Assembly: GCF_963924245.1 (NCBI RefSeq)
Contig: NC_086285.1
Span: 49,191,313 to 49,255,312, forward strand
DNA: 64,000 nt
DNA from: Chroicocephalus ridibundus
Taxonomy: Eukaryota > Chordata > Aves > Charadriiformes > Laridae
Direction of reading: 5' to 3'
Shown: piece by piece, positions 46,213-57,900 of the stretch
How positions within the stretch are numbered: position 1 is the first letter of the stretch
Layout of the letters: each line of letters opens with the position of its first letter
The notes under the pieces: model-generated
Told to the model about the DNA's origin: nothing
Seen by the model: the letters and a program-made list of their open reading frames with translations, nothing else
Database searches by the model: none
Position numbers and translations under genes: made by a program

Positions 46213-49200
46213 ACAAAGCACACTATTATATTATGGAACTCAGGATGCTGCGAAGGCCAAAAGCAAAACCATCTCCGTAAGCAATTAAAAAATTCGTGGA
46301 AGAAAGGGCCACCGAGGACCATTAAACACAATGATGTGGGTATGGTCTGTAGCTCAGGGACTTACTAAATAACAGACTTCCAGAAGCTGGAGAATATCCC
46401 TTATGGATGCCCATTTATTTGTTATGTTCTTTCTTTAGGTGATTGCTAGTGGTTGCTGTCAGAGACAAGATGCTGGAGGCAGACACACCTTGCATCTGGC
46501 CCTGAACAGCTATTCTTATGTTATGTTCCCGTAAGGATTTGGGTGGAATATTGTCTAAAATGGAGCCGTGGCTCTGAGAAGCTGATTGTCATGATGCCTG
46601 CGGAGCGGAGGAAAGAAAGTTGTCAGCACCCAAATAAAAAATTATGAATCATCACCTGCCGTGTCACATGACAGGAAAAAAAAAACCCACAGCTGTCACA
46701 GTTTTTTATTGCCCAGTTTGATTTCTTTTTAAACCACCTCCCTAGTGGTTTTAAACCACCTCCCTCTGCAAAGTGCGTACGGTAGTTTGCAGTTGACAAG
46801 GAAACACAGGAAAGGGCAAACCTCTTCCTAGCGCTGAGACAAATACTCCCCTTGTGCCGAGAGGAGGAAATGCTGAGACAGAGAGAATTAATTAATTTAC
46901 ACGTTGCTGCTGTGGCTGTCCTGCTGCCAGTGCCCTGGGGCCTTTGTGGGACCATGTACTCTACCTGGTATGGGGCTATGCTGCCTGGAGTGACCCACTG
47001 ACCACGACCACCCCCTGCTCCAGGCACAGCAGCACCTTTTCTCTGACTGTGCTCCCACCTAGCCCTTGGCTGCGATACCCAAGGCTCCTCCTGCAAGCAC
47101 CCAAGCACCAAGACTCACATAAAAACATCGATATCCGGCTTTCCCTCCGTATTCCGTACCATTTTGAATTGCAGATGCACAGCACTGCTGGCTGCCCTCG
47201 GTCTGTTGCCTTCTTGCTTGCGTCTTCTGCACTGAACAGGGTATCGCATAGAGTAGAAAATAAGTGTTTAGCTCCCTGCTTATGGCAAAACACTGAACTG
47301 ATCCCTGGTGCTCCCTGCTGAGGAGCTTTTTGCTATGGGCTTCACAGGCAAATAAGTCACCTTGATGCCAATATTTGTCCCTGTTTCCTGATGCAGTGCA
47401 TAAATCACATTGCTGTTCCTTATCAGCTCATAGCGCTTGCTTAATGGGTAGCTCTGCTGCTTCAGCAGGGAATTAGCTAGAACAACATTACAGTGATAAA
47501 GTAAGGAGAGTAAGCATCCATCAGTGGGTCAATTAGTAATGTTAAAAAGGAAGCTCTGAAATAACTCACACAGCACTACATTAGTTCTTGTGCACATGTT
47601 CAGATCTGTCGCTTGGCGAGTATGAAATGAGGGAAAGAACAAATAATTAGGGCTATGTTCTTCTCTAGATACATGCCAAAACCTCCCTTTAATAACAATA
47701 TCTCTCATGGCCTTATCAGCTTTTATCTCTAAACTCTTTAGATGATATCTGCAGTCACTTTTAGTGAAGCTGGATTTGAAGCCAACTCTCAGTTCTTATC
47801 AAGCATGGACAACACTTGGCCTATCGGCACCAAAAAGGTAGACCTTTGATTTCAAACAGCCCCCCGTAAGACACTTCTCACACCCTCACCAAAGCGCAGT
47901 AAGACTCCGTTTGCGCCCCTTGCAGCGGCGAGAGGATTCCCTAGCACTGGGACCTTGCAGGGCCATGGCAGGGGACCCCGGGACAGCCCTTTGCAGAGCT
48001 GCTGAGAGCCCATCAGCCCCCGGCGTGCTGCAAACTGGCATGTGTTCAAAGCCCATGAAACAATGCCAGCTCCTATTTTATACGAATCCGGCTAGAGAGC
48101 TCTAAATCTGCCTAAATGGTGTTTTATAGTCACTGCTGAGAATTTCTCTTATATAGAACCTTCATCATTTCATTACAAGGATTTTGAGCGACAATTTTAT
48201 TTGAAAGGTACAGGTGACAGCACACTCCGTTAGTTGGTGTCATGATGCTGGAAAGCAAGTGAATGGTCGCCCAAGACCAGTAACGTCCCCTAGAAATACA
48301 CTGCCCACCCGCAGCCTCACTGCAAGAGCAATGGAAGAGGTGAGGACATCAGCGAGAAGCGCAGCTTGCGTGTGTTGGCAGCTATGGAGAGGGGGATATC
48401 AGTGACATAGTTTGGGTTAGAATATACCTTCTGGGGAAAAAAAGAGGGGCCTTTCATTTAAATAAAAAAAATTCAGCAGTCATATTGCCACCACAGAGGT
48501 GCAGATGAGCAGGGAGCTCCTTAGGCTTACTCCAGCACCAAAGCCATTTCAGTTGCCCCATCACTGACCAAAGTTATTTTCCTCAACACTGTGTATTAAT
48601 GTTTTAAGTCAGAACTCTCTACACTCCCAGACACTTTTGGTATTTAAATGACCTGAAATTTAATTGCTAATCCAGTAGACTAGAAGAATAAAATCAGGAG
48701 TTTAATTTCCAAGCTAGCCCATGATTGTTATTCATTGCCCAAAAGCATCATTAACACAGCATCAAGACTGTCACAGCAATGCCTTGTACCCTCCCAAAAT
48801 GTCAAATGCGCTTACATTTAAATGGCTGAAAACCAGGAAATAAAGACTTATGATAAAATCAATGCGTGCTCTGGAAGCGAGCTAGTTCCACAACTGCTGT
48901 AAATTAGCATGGCTCCAGTGACCATAATAGAGTTACCCTGGTGTATGCCAGCTGAGGAGCTGATGTCTGTTTTTCCATTGCTGGGCATCTGTATATGATG
49001 AAAAGTACCTCAAACACTACAGCCTTTAAATGCCTAGAAACTTTAGAATTAAATGATTCAATTTTTTGGTTAGATCATAGTGACTTTACATGGAGAGGGT
49101 AAAGTACCGTGAGTGGTTTGGAATCAGGTCCTTGTCAGCAGTAGTGAAAACAAGCAAACAAAAAATGTTGAGTACTCCTATGAATAGCTTTAGAAGGAAG

Positions 49201-52200
49201 CATACAGTATCTGTGCTGAGGCACCAACCTTGGAAATATTTATGAACTGTCAATATTGCTTCTAAAGATGCAAGACGCACCAAAAAATTGAGTCAAGCAC
49301 CATAAGTCACCTGGAAAAAAACAAATAGAAAACTAATCTGAGTAAATCTGGGCAGCCCCTCTGCAAATACAGTGTGTACTATATGTCACTCCTGGCTCCG
49401 AAAGAAAATTTAAATAGGCATTTATTGCTGAAGGGTTAAACCAAACATACTTATCCAGTCATTCTGGGCACACAGGCAGCAATGTTACGGTGATGATTGC
49501 TCTGGTGAGTTACTTGAGTTGGGCTGTGAAGATCCAGTTCTGTCCCCACAGACCTCCTCATGGTAGCAGGGCTATCGTGGCCACTAACTTCATAGATTCT
49601 ACAGCAGCGTGCTACCGCCGCTGCCAGTGGTTCATGATGAGATGCAAACCAGTCCTCTCAGGAACTCGGTAAGCTCAGCAAAGACGTGATAATTCCCACA
49701 TGCTCAGAAACGTCTTAGCATTATGTGATATTCGAATTCATTTTCTTAAAATAATTGCAGGTGGTTTGCTGCAGCACAGCGCTTGAGAAGCGTTTCCCAA
49801 CAAATTGATGAGGAAATGATAGGGAAGCCGTGCTTTCTCCCTTGTTTTGAATATGTGCATTCATTTTTGTTGCAAAGCTTCCTGCTATGGTTTCAGAGCT
49901 GCTCTCTCAGTGGCAGTTTTTGGCCTTATCAGCATTTTCCTCTCCCTGTTTCCCCTCCATCTCTGCCAGGTCTGGCCAGAAGCTGTGAGGATGGGGAGGA
50001 TGGGGAAGAGGCTGGAGGGAGCCCTGGGGACCCTGAGGAGATGGGTGCGTGTGGCCCTCGCAAGGGCTCCCTTCGTTCCAGGCTCACTCTGGGACAAGCT
50101 AGACAACCACTAGCTATGATATGCTGAAAAGATTGTCCTTTCTCATTCTACAGCTTAAAACACTATTTTTTACCATTTCCTTTTGTCGTGCCTTTAACCT
50201 TAAGTGACAGCTTTTTTTTTTTTTTTTTTTTTATCCCTAACTCCTCGTTTTACAGTCTTCCCAAGTCAGTAGCAGTCAAAATCTAATGAATTCCTGAAGG
50301 TCAGATGAGCGTTTGGAGACCCATAGTTTGTGATGTAAAGCGAGAGCCTGAGAATAGCGTCCATGCTACAGCCGCCACTGCAGTTGGCACTAATCAGCAA
50401 ACATCTAATCAATGGGAACAGTAGCACATTCATGTGCAAGAGATATTATCTTGGCATATAAATAATGAAAGCCTCTAAAGCACTCCCAGATGTTGGAAAC
50501 AAGATTCCTTCTGGGCATGTGAAGAATTTGCTTAGGGGAAAACAGAGCAGCCACACAAAAAGAGAGAGCTGTTTCAGTCTGATGAAGTTCTGTTTATGAG
50601 AAAGTATTACTAAAAAAAGAAAAGCAATACCTATATGGCTTGAATCAGTCAAAACTGACCTCTCATTGGCCAGATACCTGTAAAGCAGACAATTGGTTTT
50701 ATCTGGGGTATTCAAGAGATATTTCTGCTTGATTATCTTTCATACAAAAGAGGCCCTGCTTTCTTACTCTTGCCAAATATCCAGTTTACAATCAGGTTTT
50801 CAATATGTCCTGGAATCTAGGCTTTCCTGAGAAAAATGAGCTTTTTGATCTCTCATAATGACAAGTTATTCCATGAGATAAGGCTAAAAAAAGAAAATGA
50901 ACAATTAACAATTAATTATTTCTTAGGAGAAAATGCTTTCATTCACAGTCCAAGCAAGTAAAGTTTTTAACTCTAATAGTTAATGTCTGGAGTTTTTTAA
51001 GAAAAGCAAAATTTACGGAAAATTTACAAAAATTATGAAGTTTTCTTAGCTTTTTGGCAATCAGGATATAATTCTTTTACACAGCGTAGTCCTGCTTAAA
51101 CTCTTTATTCTTGCTGAGGACTCTATCCTGCTGGTCTAATACAGCTACCCAGTCGAGTGTATGACTCATGGGAGTGTGGACCAACAGCCTAGGAACAGAC
51201 TGGCAAAAAGAGATCCTTGCTAACACAACCCTTACGTTACCAGCCAAGTCATTTTAACAGAGCCTATTTCATCTGAAAATGTAGAAAATGTTATCGGTGC
51301 AAACCCACCGCAAGGTATCAGTGACAAAAAAAAAAATAAAACTATTGTCTAATCTTGTTGTACAACATAAAAATAAATAATACTAGTGATGTCTCTCCAA
51401 CCCCTAATGGGTACTTCTTGCCTCAATGACCTTACCAAGGCAATTACCATTATTTTACCAATGCCTCCTCAATATCATGTGCCAGGATGGGGACAATCCT
51501 CAAGTGATGTCATTTAGCTTTAAAAGCCTCTTCATGTTTATCTCTCATAAAGCACCATAACCTTCAGCAATATAGCGTCTGGGGTCTGTTAAAGCACAAC
51601 CTTTTTTTCTGCAAATGAAAAAATTACCAGGTAATCATTTTCACATTGCTAGATGGCATTGAATGTATGAAGCTGTTGATTTTTGTCAGTCTCTTTTTGT
51701 ACTGGAGGACGATGGAACAAATAAAAGGGAGTTGTCTCTTTCTCAGCCAAATGAAACAGCAGAACTGGAACAGAAAATGGGCCAACAGGGCGATGAGGGT
51801 GGGATGGGGCAGGACTCAAACTGGCAAAGTGCAGCGGTATGCTCTCTGTAATCTCCCACTCCAGGTTTGGATTTTGTTTACTTACTTATTTTAATTATTG
51901 TTTGGTATTTTGCAAAGATTCTTGGAAGAAGGAAGCTATCAAACTTTGATATAAAAAGGGCTTTAAAGAGAGTATTCAATTATTTTATTAATGACAGTTC
52001 AATACTCATGTTGCTGTTGCCCAGCAGGGTCACCACTTGCATCGTCAGCTGTTTGTGACAGTCATTTTAATGTGTTTGTGCAATGCCTCACACAATGGGG
52101 GCTAGATCCCTGAGAGATACCAAATCTCTAGACACTGATACCATAATGGGCGTATTCCCAGCGCTACATTTTGGAGAACTGGCTGGAATTTTAGCAGGTT

Positions 52201-52607
52201 TTGGAGCTTGCTGTGGTTCTCGCGCTTCCAGTAGCTGGGAGCGTTGCAAGGCACATCCTTAAACAGAGCCTGTGCCTGGACCCTGCAGGGGTGTATGCAC
52301 GTACTTTATGTCTTCTGGAAGCTTCAGTGACTCCAGTGAGGCAAACCCTACCATTTTGAAAGACTTTGTTGGATCAGGACTTGATTGGTAATGGTAACTC
52401 CATTTTGTTACCTCTTAATGTCCACGTCTCATACATTTCACAGTAACTAAGGAATCATTTGTTACTACCAAATCCTTGCTTTCTCTCAAGCAGCAGATAC
52501 CTAGTGTGGCAAAAATAATACACTTCTTTCAAATATAAATAAATCCTGAGCATTCTTCTGAAAATTCAATCCATCGTGAACAGATGGTTATAGCACAAGA
52601 CTTATTT
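46213..52607. other. Unique non-coding sequence
   Basis: Single-copy sequence. A 16-bp phrase (aaaccacctccct with flanks) is duplicated 22 bp apart at 46731 and 46753. A 21-base T run lies at 50212-50232. An exon-like stretch (49552-49668) is described in findings. Overlapping open frames at 46.6-47.3 kb on both strands have no family likeness. Confidence 0.5.
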
Positions 52608-52740
52608 CACAGAATCATAGAGTGCTTTGTGTTGGAAGGGACCTTAAAGATCACCTAGTTCCAACCCCCCCACTCTGGGCAGGGACACCTCCCACTAGAC
52701 CAGGCTGCTCGAAGCCCCATCCAGCCTGGCCTTGGCCATT
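52608..52740 (-). mobile_element. CR1 LINE tail fragment
   Basis: Reverse-complement CR1 3' end: cacagaatcatagagtgctt, gtgttggaagggaccttaaa, gatcacctagttccaacccc, then gaagccccatccagcctggc. It has only one tail unit and is 5'-truncated soon after the 3' UTR. It abuts a MIR-like SINE on its right. Confidence 0.93.
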
Positions 52741-52751
52741 TCTATAGTAAT

Positions 52752-52890
52752 CTCTGACAGTGCCTTCCTGTAGGGCTTCGGGCAAGTTACTTAAACTTCT
52801 CTGTCCTTGTTTTTTGACTTTCATAGTAATAATACTTGTCTCATAGAAGAAGTATGTGCTCTAAACAGTATTTGGAAAGTGCCAGGAGGC
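52752..52890 (+). repeat. MIR-type SINE
   Basis: gggcttcgggcaagttactt, then aaacttctctgtccttgttt, matches the MIR core gaccttgggcaagttacttaacctctctgtgcctc. taataatacttgtctcatag and a decayed 3' end (aaagtgccagg for cagtgcctggcac) follow. The CR1 fragment beside it may have landed next to or inside this older SINE. Confidence 0.72.
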
Positions 52891-55189
52891 TCTCTGAAGG
52901 AACATAATTGTAAATTAATGACTGTATTGTCAGCACCTCCTCCAAAATTCTCTGGATCTAAGTCAAGCTTTATATACCCCATCACAGGAGTCTTAAGGCA
53001 CACTGTCCCATGGAAGAAATGACTGTCATCAGTACGCTTTGCCAATTATCTGACACGCAGATGAATAAATACTATGTAATGGTGTAATGCTTGGGAATGT
53101 GTCACAAGCATGTTTCCTTTCCTGGAATAATCTGTAGGTGTCAAGAGGACCTCAAAAATGGTTCAAAGACACTCAGGCACAAGACTTGGTATTGTGGTTT
53201 GTATTTTTCCCAGCCTGAACTCTCATGACCTAGTGTGCAGAGGACAACCTCTGACAGCAGTGCGTGGAGGCCATGAGGTTACACAAGGCAGATGTGAGGG
53301 GATTAGGTATTGTCTCTGCCTTGTGCTTCAGCCTCCATCAGCACATCTGGGGCTCTGCTCTGGCTTCTGGGTGCAGAGCGAAGCCATATCCTTGCTGTGT
53401 ATCAGTCTGAGTTTTGGGCTCTCCTCAGCCACCATGTGCCCTGGTTTCAGTGGAAAAGAAAGTCAGGCATGAGCTGGGCAGGAGTTGCATTGCCTTTCCA
53501 AAGGGCTTTCATCCTGGGAGCAGGACACCCCGGCCAGCCTGGCAAGCTGATGATACATTCCCCAATTCCCTGTCTGATGCTGAAACAATAGCACTTCTCT
53601 ACCACACAGGAAAACAAAACAAAACAAATTAAAAATCCCAACAGATTGATTTAGCTATATCGGCTGGTAATTTATTCACCAGAGAAACTGGTATAAGCTA
53701 TATTGCAAATGAACTTTTGGCTTCGGTAGGAGAACTTCATTGTACAGCTATAACTAGAAGCCCTTTTCCCACACCTGTGGTTCACAGACATTTTGTGCAG
53801 CTGGGGACATGTATGGATCTGAATTGAAAGGACACAAGAACTGTGGTTCTGCATGTAGTTTTGACAATAAAAATTGGTCATTTTGAAGGAATTTTGTCTG
53901 AAGAGTCTGTTCAGTCTATCTCTGCCCCCCACCCAGCACATTGTATTTGGAAGGAGAAGATATGGGTAAAGCCATTTCAGAAAAAAGCCCTGACTTTTGT
54001 GTACTTCCATTTCTTTTATATTGCTGGGTAATTTAATGTGACGCATGGAAAAAAATACAGTGTTTTATCAGCTCTCTGTTCAAGCAGGTGGTGCTGTATT
54101 TTGTGTAAAGGACAGTGCTTAATTTAAGATTTCTACCATAGCAGCAATTCTAAATGACAGCATTTGTATTAAAAGAGCTGCTCTTCCCAGCAGCACTGTT
54201 ATAAAAATACTGAAACAGTAGTGATATTATTATAGATCTGCTCCAGTAACAAAAGTTCTACTGTAAGAAAATCTCTGATTTAGAAAAATCCTTGCCGTCT
54301 TTTGCCAGTGATAAATGTTCCCTTGGTTTCCATACTGGTGCGATTTAATCCCCACGATTTGAAGAGCTCGCAGGGAAGCAGCTGTGTACTGTAAAAGCGC
54401 AACATGTTGTAATCGCTTCAGTGGGAGCAAAGGTGGCAAAATCGGGCCAGGAGCAGTATATTCAGGGTAAGAGCACAGAGGTAACAGCTGGGAAAGCTGT
54501 GCTTTCCAAAAGTCCTTTGTGCATCATGCGTGTGCGTGAATGTGTGTGCGGGGGCAGGAGGGACATCCGTCTTGCTTCTCCCCAAGCCCCCAGGCAGGGG
54601 GTGCAGTGCCCCGCTGCAGGGCAGGTCTCCTTGGCTTGGGGGAAGAGTTTAATTTGCTGCTTGCATGAATCAGGAGGAGCACAAACATGCTGTTAGTCTG
54701 CGCCTGAAGCCGACGGGTTTCCCATCGCCAGTGATTCAGCAGGAAGGAGTGGCGTGGCTTCATCCTTTCTCCCCCCTCCACTCCACCCCGCTGGTGGCAG
54801 GGTCAAGGATTGGGCTGACATCGACATCTCTGGCAAGATGTCTTGAGATGTCCTCTACCTACCCACTGCATGGGTTTGCGTTTCAGAAAACCATCCACTT
54901 CTTATCCGTGATGAGAAGTGATAGACCTCAGTCCCACTACATCGATGTTTACATTTCCAGTGCAATTGTAAGCCACAGCCTAGAAGAGTTGTTTCCACTT
55001 TCCCGGGTTTTGTGGTAGGCCTTAGAGTGGTTCAAACCAACATGACTGTAGGAGTCCAAGCACACGTTCTGGTGGGCTGGGCGAGGGGCTGGGAAAGGCA
55101 TTTTGTGCCAAAGTTCATTCATCCTTTCTCCTCGTATTACATCTAAGTGCTTTTTTAATTACACTAATGTTTTTGTCTCATGACATTGC
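52891..55189. other. Unique non-coding sequence
   Basis: No gene is recognised. An (AAAAC)n-like run is at 53611-53630. Three forward open frames overlap at 53.2-53.6 kb without family likeness. Confidence 0.5.
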
Positions 55190-55590
55190 CTCACAGGTCA
55201 CCTCACTCTCCAATTACTGCTTGTGTAAGGAAGTGCTTCTTGACACTGCCCTCAATTTCTTTTTACTTTATTTCCATTTGTGCTTATCTGCGATGGAATG
55301 AAAGTATGAACCACGTCTTAAATTAGCCATTAGGATTTTTACATACTTCAATTAGTATTCTTTTAAGAAAACCCATTTCTCTCTCTTTTTTTAAAAAATT
55401 TTTATTTAATTCTGGTCCGTATATAACCAGTTCTTTTTACCCTCACAACCTTTATGTCTTAGTTTTCAAATTAACCTTCTCAATTCTTTTCTGAATCTTT
55501 CTGGTGCCATAGTAATTTCCTTATAATATGGTGACCAGGAATTAATGAGTATTTTATTTTATCTTCCTCTGACAGTATTTTGAGCACCAG
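55190..55590 (-). repeat. Ancient CR1/L3-like LINE fragment
   Basis: On the plus strand, phrases such as catacttcaattagtattct, caaattaaccttctcaattc and atagtaatttccttataata-tggtgaccagg follow the order of the reverse complement of an old CR1/L3-type ORF2 end. It is heavily decayed; the family is recognised from phrase order and is not certain. Confidence 0.5.
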
Positions 55591-56769
55591 CCTGTACAGG
55601 AAACAGTCTTTCTTTTGAATTAAGTGCTGCTGTGGCCTACCTGAGATCTGCTGTGGCTGAGAGCTAAGTTTAGCTACACACTGCAGGGTGGTGAGGAGAA
55701 AATTTAAACACAAGCTGCGTGACCAGACTCAGAAGCCGGTGCAGGACACCACGGGTCACTCTGCTCTTCTCATCCGTCACCTTGCTGCGTGTTCGCCTGG
55801 CGCTTGAGGGCGACTTCATGGGGGAAACAATAGAAATGTATTTATCAGAGTTTATCCCTGTGGGTTTTTCATACTTGTCCTATCACAGAAATGTTATGTC
55901 CCATATTCCCTGGTGACCCCAGAGCTCGGGTGGCAAAGCAGGTCCAAAGGAGATGGGGGCCAGGGGAGGGTGCAGAAGTGGTTGCCATCCATAGGTTTGG
56001 GTTTGTCTGCGTCACTCTTCCTCCCCACGCCTCAGGGATGAGAGGATGGGGAGGAAGAAGGGCTTTCTGTCCCATCTCAGGCCACCTGGGGTTATTCCCA
56101 GCAGGGCAGTCCCTTTGTCGATTCATCAGATGGCATCCCAATGAGTTCTCTTACCCTCTTGCTGACTCCTGTGGTGCAGGGCAGGTTAGACTTGCTTCAG
56201 CATGGAGGGGAATTGGCCAACAGTAATTAAAACTGAGTGTCAGTTCACACCAAGGCTCCACATTATTAGTTTAAATGAAGATACTTTCCATGGACACTGA
56301 GCCTTGCATACCATGGCACAAGCTATTGCATGCAATTAGCTTGCAGAAAAACCCATGACCTGCCAAAGGAAATATCAGGCAGGAAAACACCAGCGTCTGT
56401 GCCCTCCCTCAGTAGGAAGAGGTGCGTCCAGCAGACTGGGCTGGCTTTCTGCTGACGCAGAAATCACATGCAGGACCCGGTGAGACTCTGAGCCCAGGCC
56501 AGCCTGGATGTTTGCAATGGATGTATGCAGCCCAGGCTCGCCCCTTGGAAGCTCGTTTCTTGCCGAAATACTGAAATCACAGCCTTTTTATCAACACATT
56601 GGCTCAGCTCCTTCCCAGTTGAATAGTCAACTTCATTTGCAGTTAATCTGGCTTCTTCAAGGCAGGGTTAGCTCTGTGGGCATCATTTCCGATGCCTGTT
56701 GTGTCCAAGCTGCTCATAAGCACCTTCCACACTGAGGACCGCACCATCTGCACAGACAACCTACTCTAG
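55591..56769. other. Unique non-coding sequence
   Basis: I recognise no gene or repeat. The GC-richer patch at about 55900-56200 has overlapping frames on both strands. Confidence 0.5.
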
Positions 56770-57030
56770 CACTTACAGCAGTCCTGTTATTACAAAATGC
56801 TTTCTAATATCTAGCCTAAATTGTCCTTGCTGTAATTTAAACCTATTTCTTCTTGTTCTACCTGCCACAGCAGTGGAGTACCATGTTTTTTCCAACTTTT
56901 CCTCAAAGTCACATTTTCAAGACCTTTGATTATTAAGACTGTCCTCTCTCCCAGTTTTTTTCACATCTTTCCTGAAGCCCAGTGCTCAAACCTGGACATA
57001 CCATTCTTTTAGTACTGAGGGGAAATGAGC
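56770..57030 (-). repeat. Ancient CR1-type LINE fragment
   Basis: The plus strand reads as a reverse-complement CR1 ORF2 end: gctttctaatatctagccta, aattgtccttgctgtaattt, aaacctatttcttcttgttc, later tttcaagacctttgattatt and ttcacatctttcctgaagcc, then ctggacataccattctttta. Order and spacing fit the CR1 family well. Divergence is clearly higher than in the 57.5 kb copy only 440 bp away. Confidence 0.75.
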
Positions 57031-57467
57031 CTTCCATTTATTTCATTTAATCTAACTCACTGCCCATGATTTGATCTGGGGAAATGTCTCATTAATGATT
57101 TTTTAAAACTTGTGCTGGATAATGCCAAAAGAGTACAAGCAAGTGTCTAGCAACTGTGAGGAAGGGACAAGACCTGGAAAGAACAAAACCCTATCCCATC
57201 CACCCATTATCATCCACCTTCTGCAATGACCAGCTTCCAGCCCAAACTTGCTGAGCACAAAGCTTGCTCCCTCCTGCAGGGACGACCAATCATGCAAAAG
57301 GGAATAAGAAGCAAGCCATAGTTTGCATGAATTTACCTAATGCAAATCAGGGCTGTGAGGTCTAAATAAAAAATGTTTGTACCATACCACTGCCTGTGTT
57401 GTAAAAGAGATTTACCTTATAGCTACGGTGGCTGTCTCTCTCCCCTGGCAATATGTTGGTATGAAGA

Positions 57468-57900
57468 CATAGAATCATAGAATCATAGAATGTGTTGGGT
57501 TGGAAGGGACCTTTAAAGGTCATCTAGTCCAACCGCCCTGCAGTAAGCAGGGACATGTTCAACTAGATCAGGTTGCTCAGAGCCTCATCGAGCCTGGCCT
57601 TGAATGTCTCCAGGGATGGGGCCTCCACCACCTCTCTGGGCAACCTGTTCCAGTGTCTCACCGCCCTCATTGTAAAGAACTTCTTCCTAATGTCTAATCT
57701 AAACCTACCCTGCTCTTGTTTAAAACTGTTGCCCCTCGTCCTATCGCTACATGCCCTTGCAAACAGCCCCTCCCCAGCTTTCCTGTAGGCCCCCTTCAGG
57801 TACTGGAAGGCCGCTATAAGGTCTCCCCGGAGCCTTCTCTTCTCCAGGCTGAACAACCCCAACTCTCTCAGCCTGTCTTCGTAGGAGAGGTGATCCATAG
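57468..57900 (-). mobile_element. Young CR1 LINE with an open ORF2 end
   Basis: Starts with tandem tail units (catagaatcatagaatcat) and extends 433 bp into ORF2. On the minus strand the ORF2 C-terminus is uninterrupted for about 110 residues: YEDRLRELGLFSLEKRRLRG, then YLKGAYRKAGEGLF, RTRGNSFKQEQGRFRLDIRK, HWNRLPREVVEAPSLETFKA, ending ALSNLI and a stop at 57563. Lack of stops and intact tail units mark it as one of the youngest insertions here. It is truncated at its 5' end near 57900, so it lacks the reverse transcriptase and endonuclease and cannot move by itself. Confidence 0.97.

Noticed and set aside
46623..47321. Overlapping open frames of 162, 125 and 105 codons
   Set aside because: They lie on both strands over the same bases in a GC-richer patch, as expected by chance; no family likeness.
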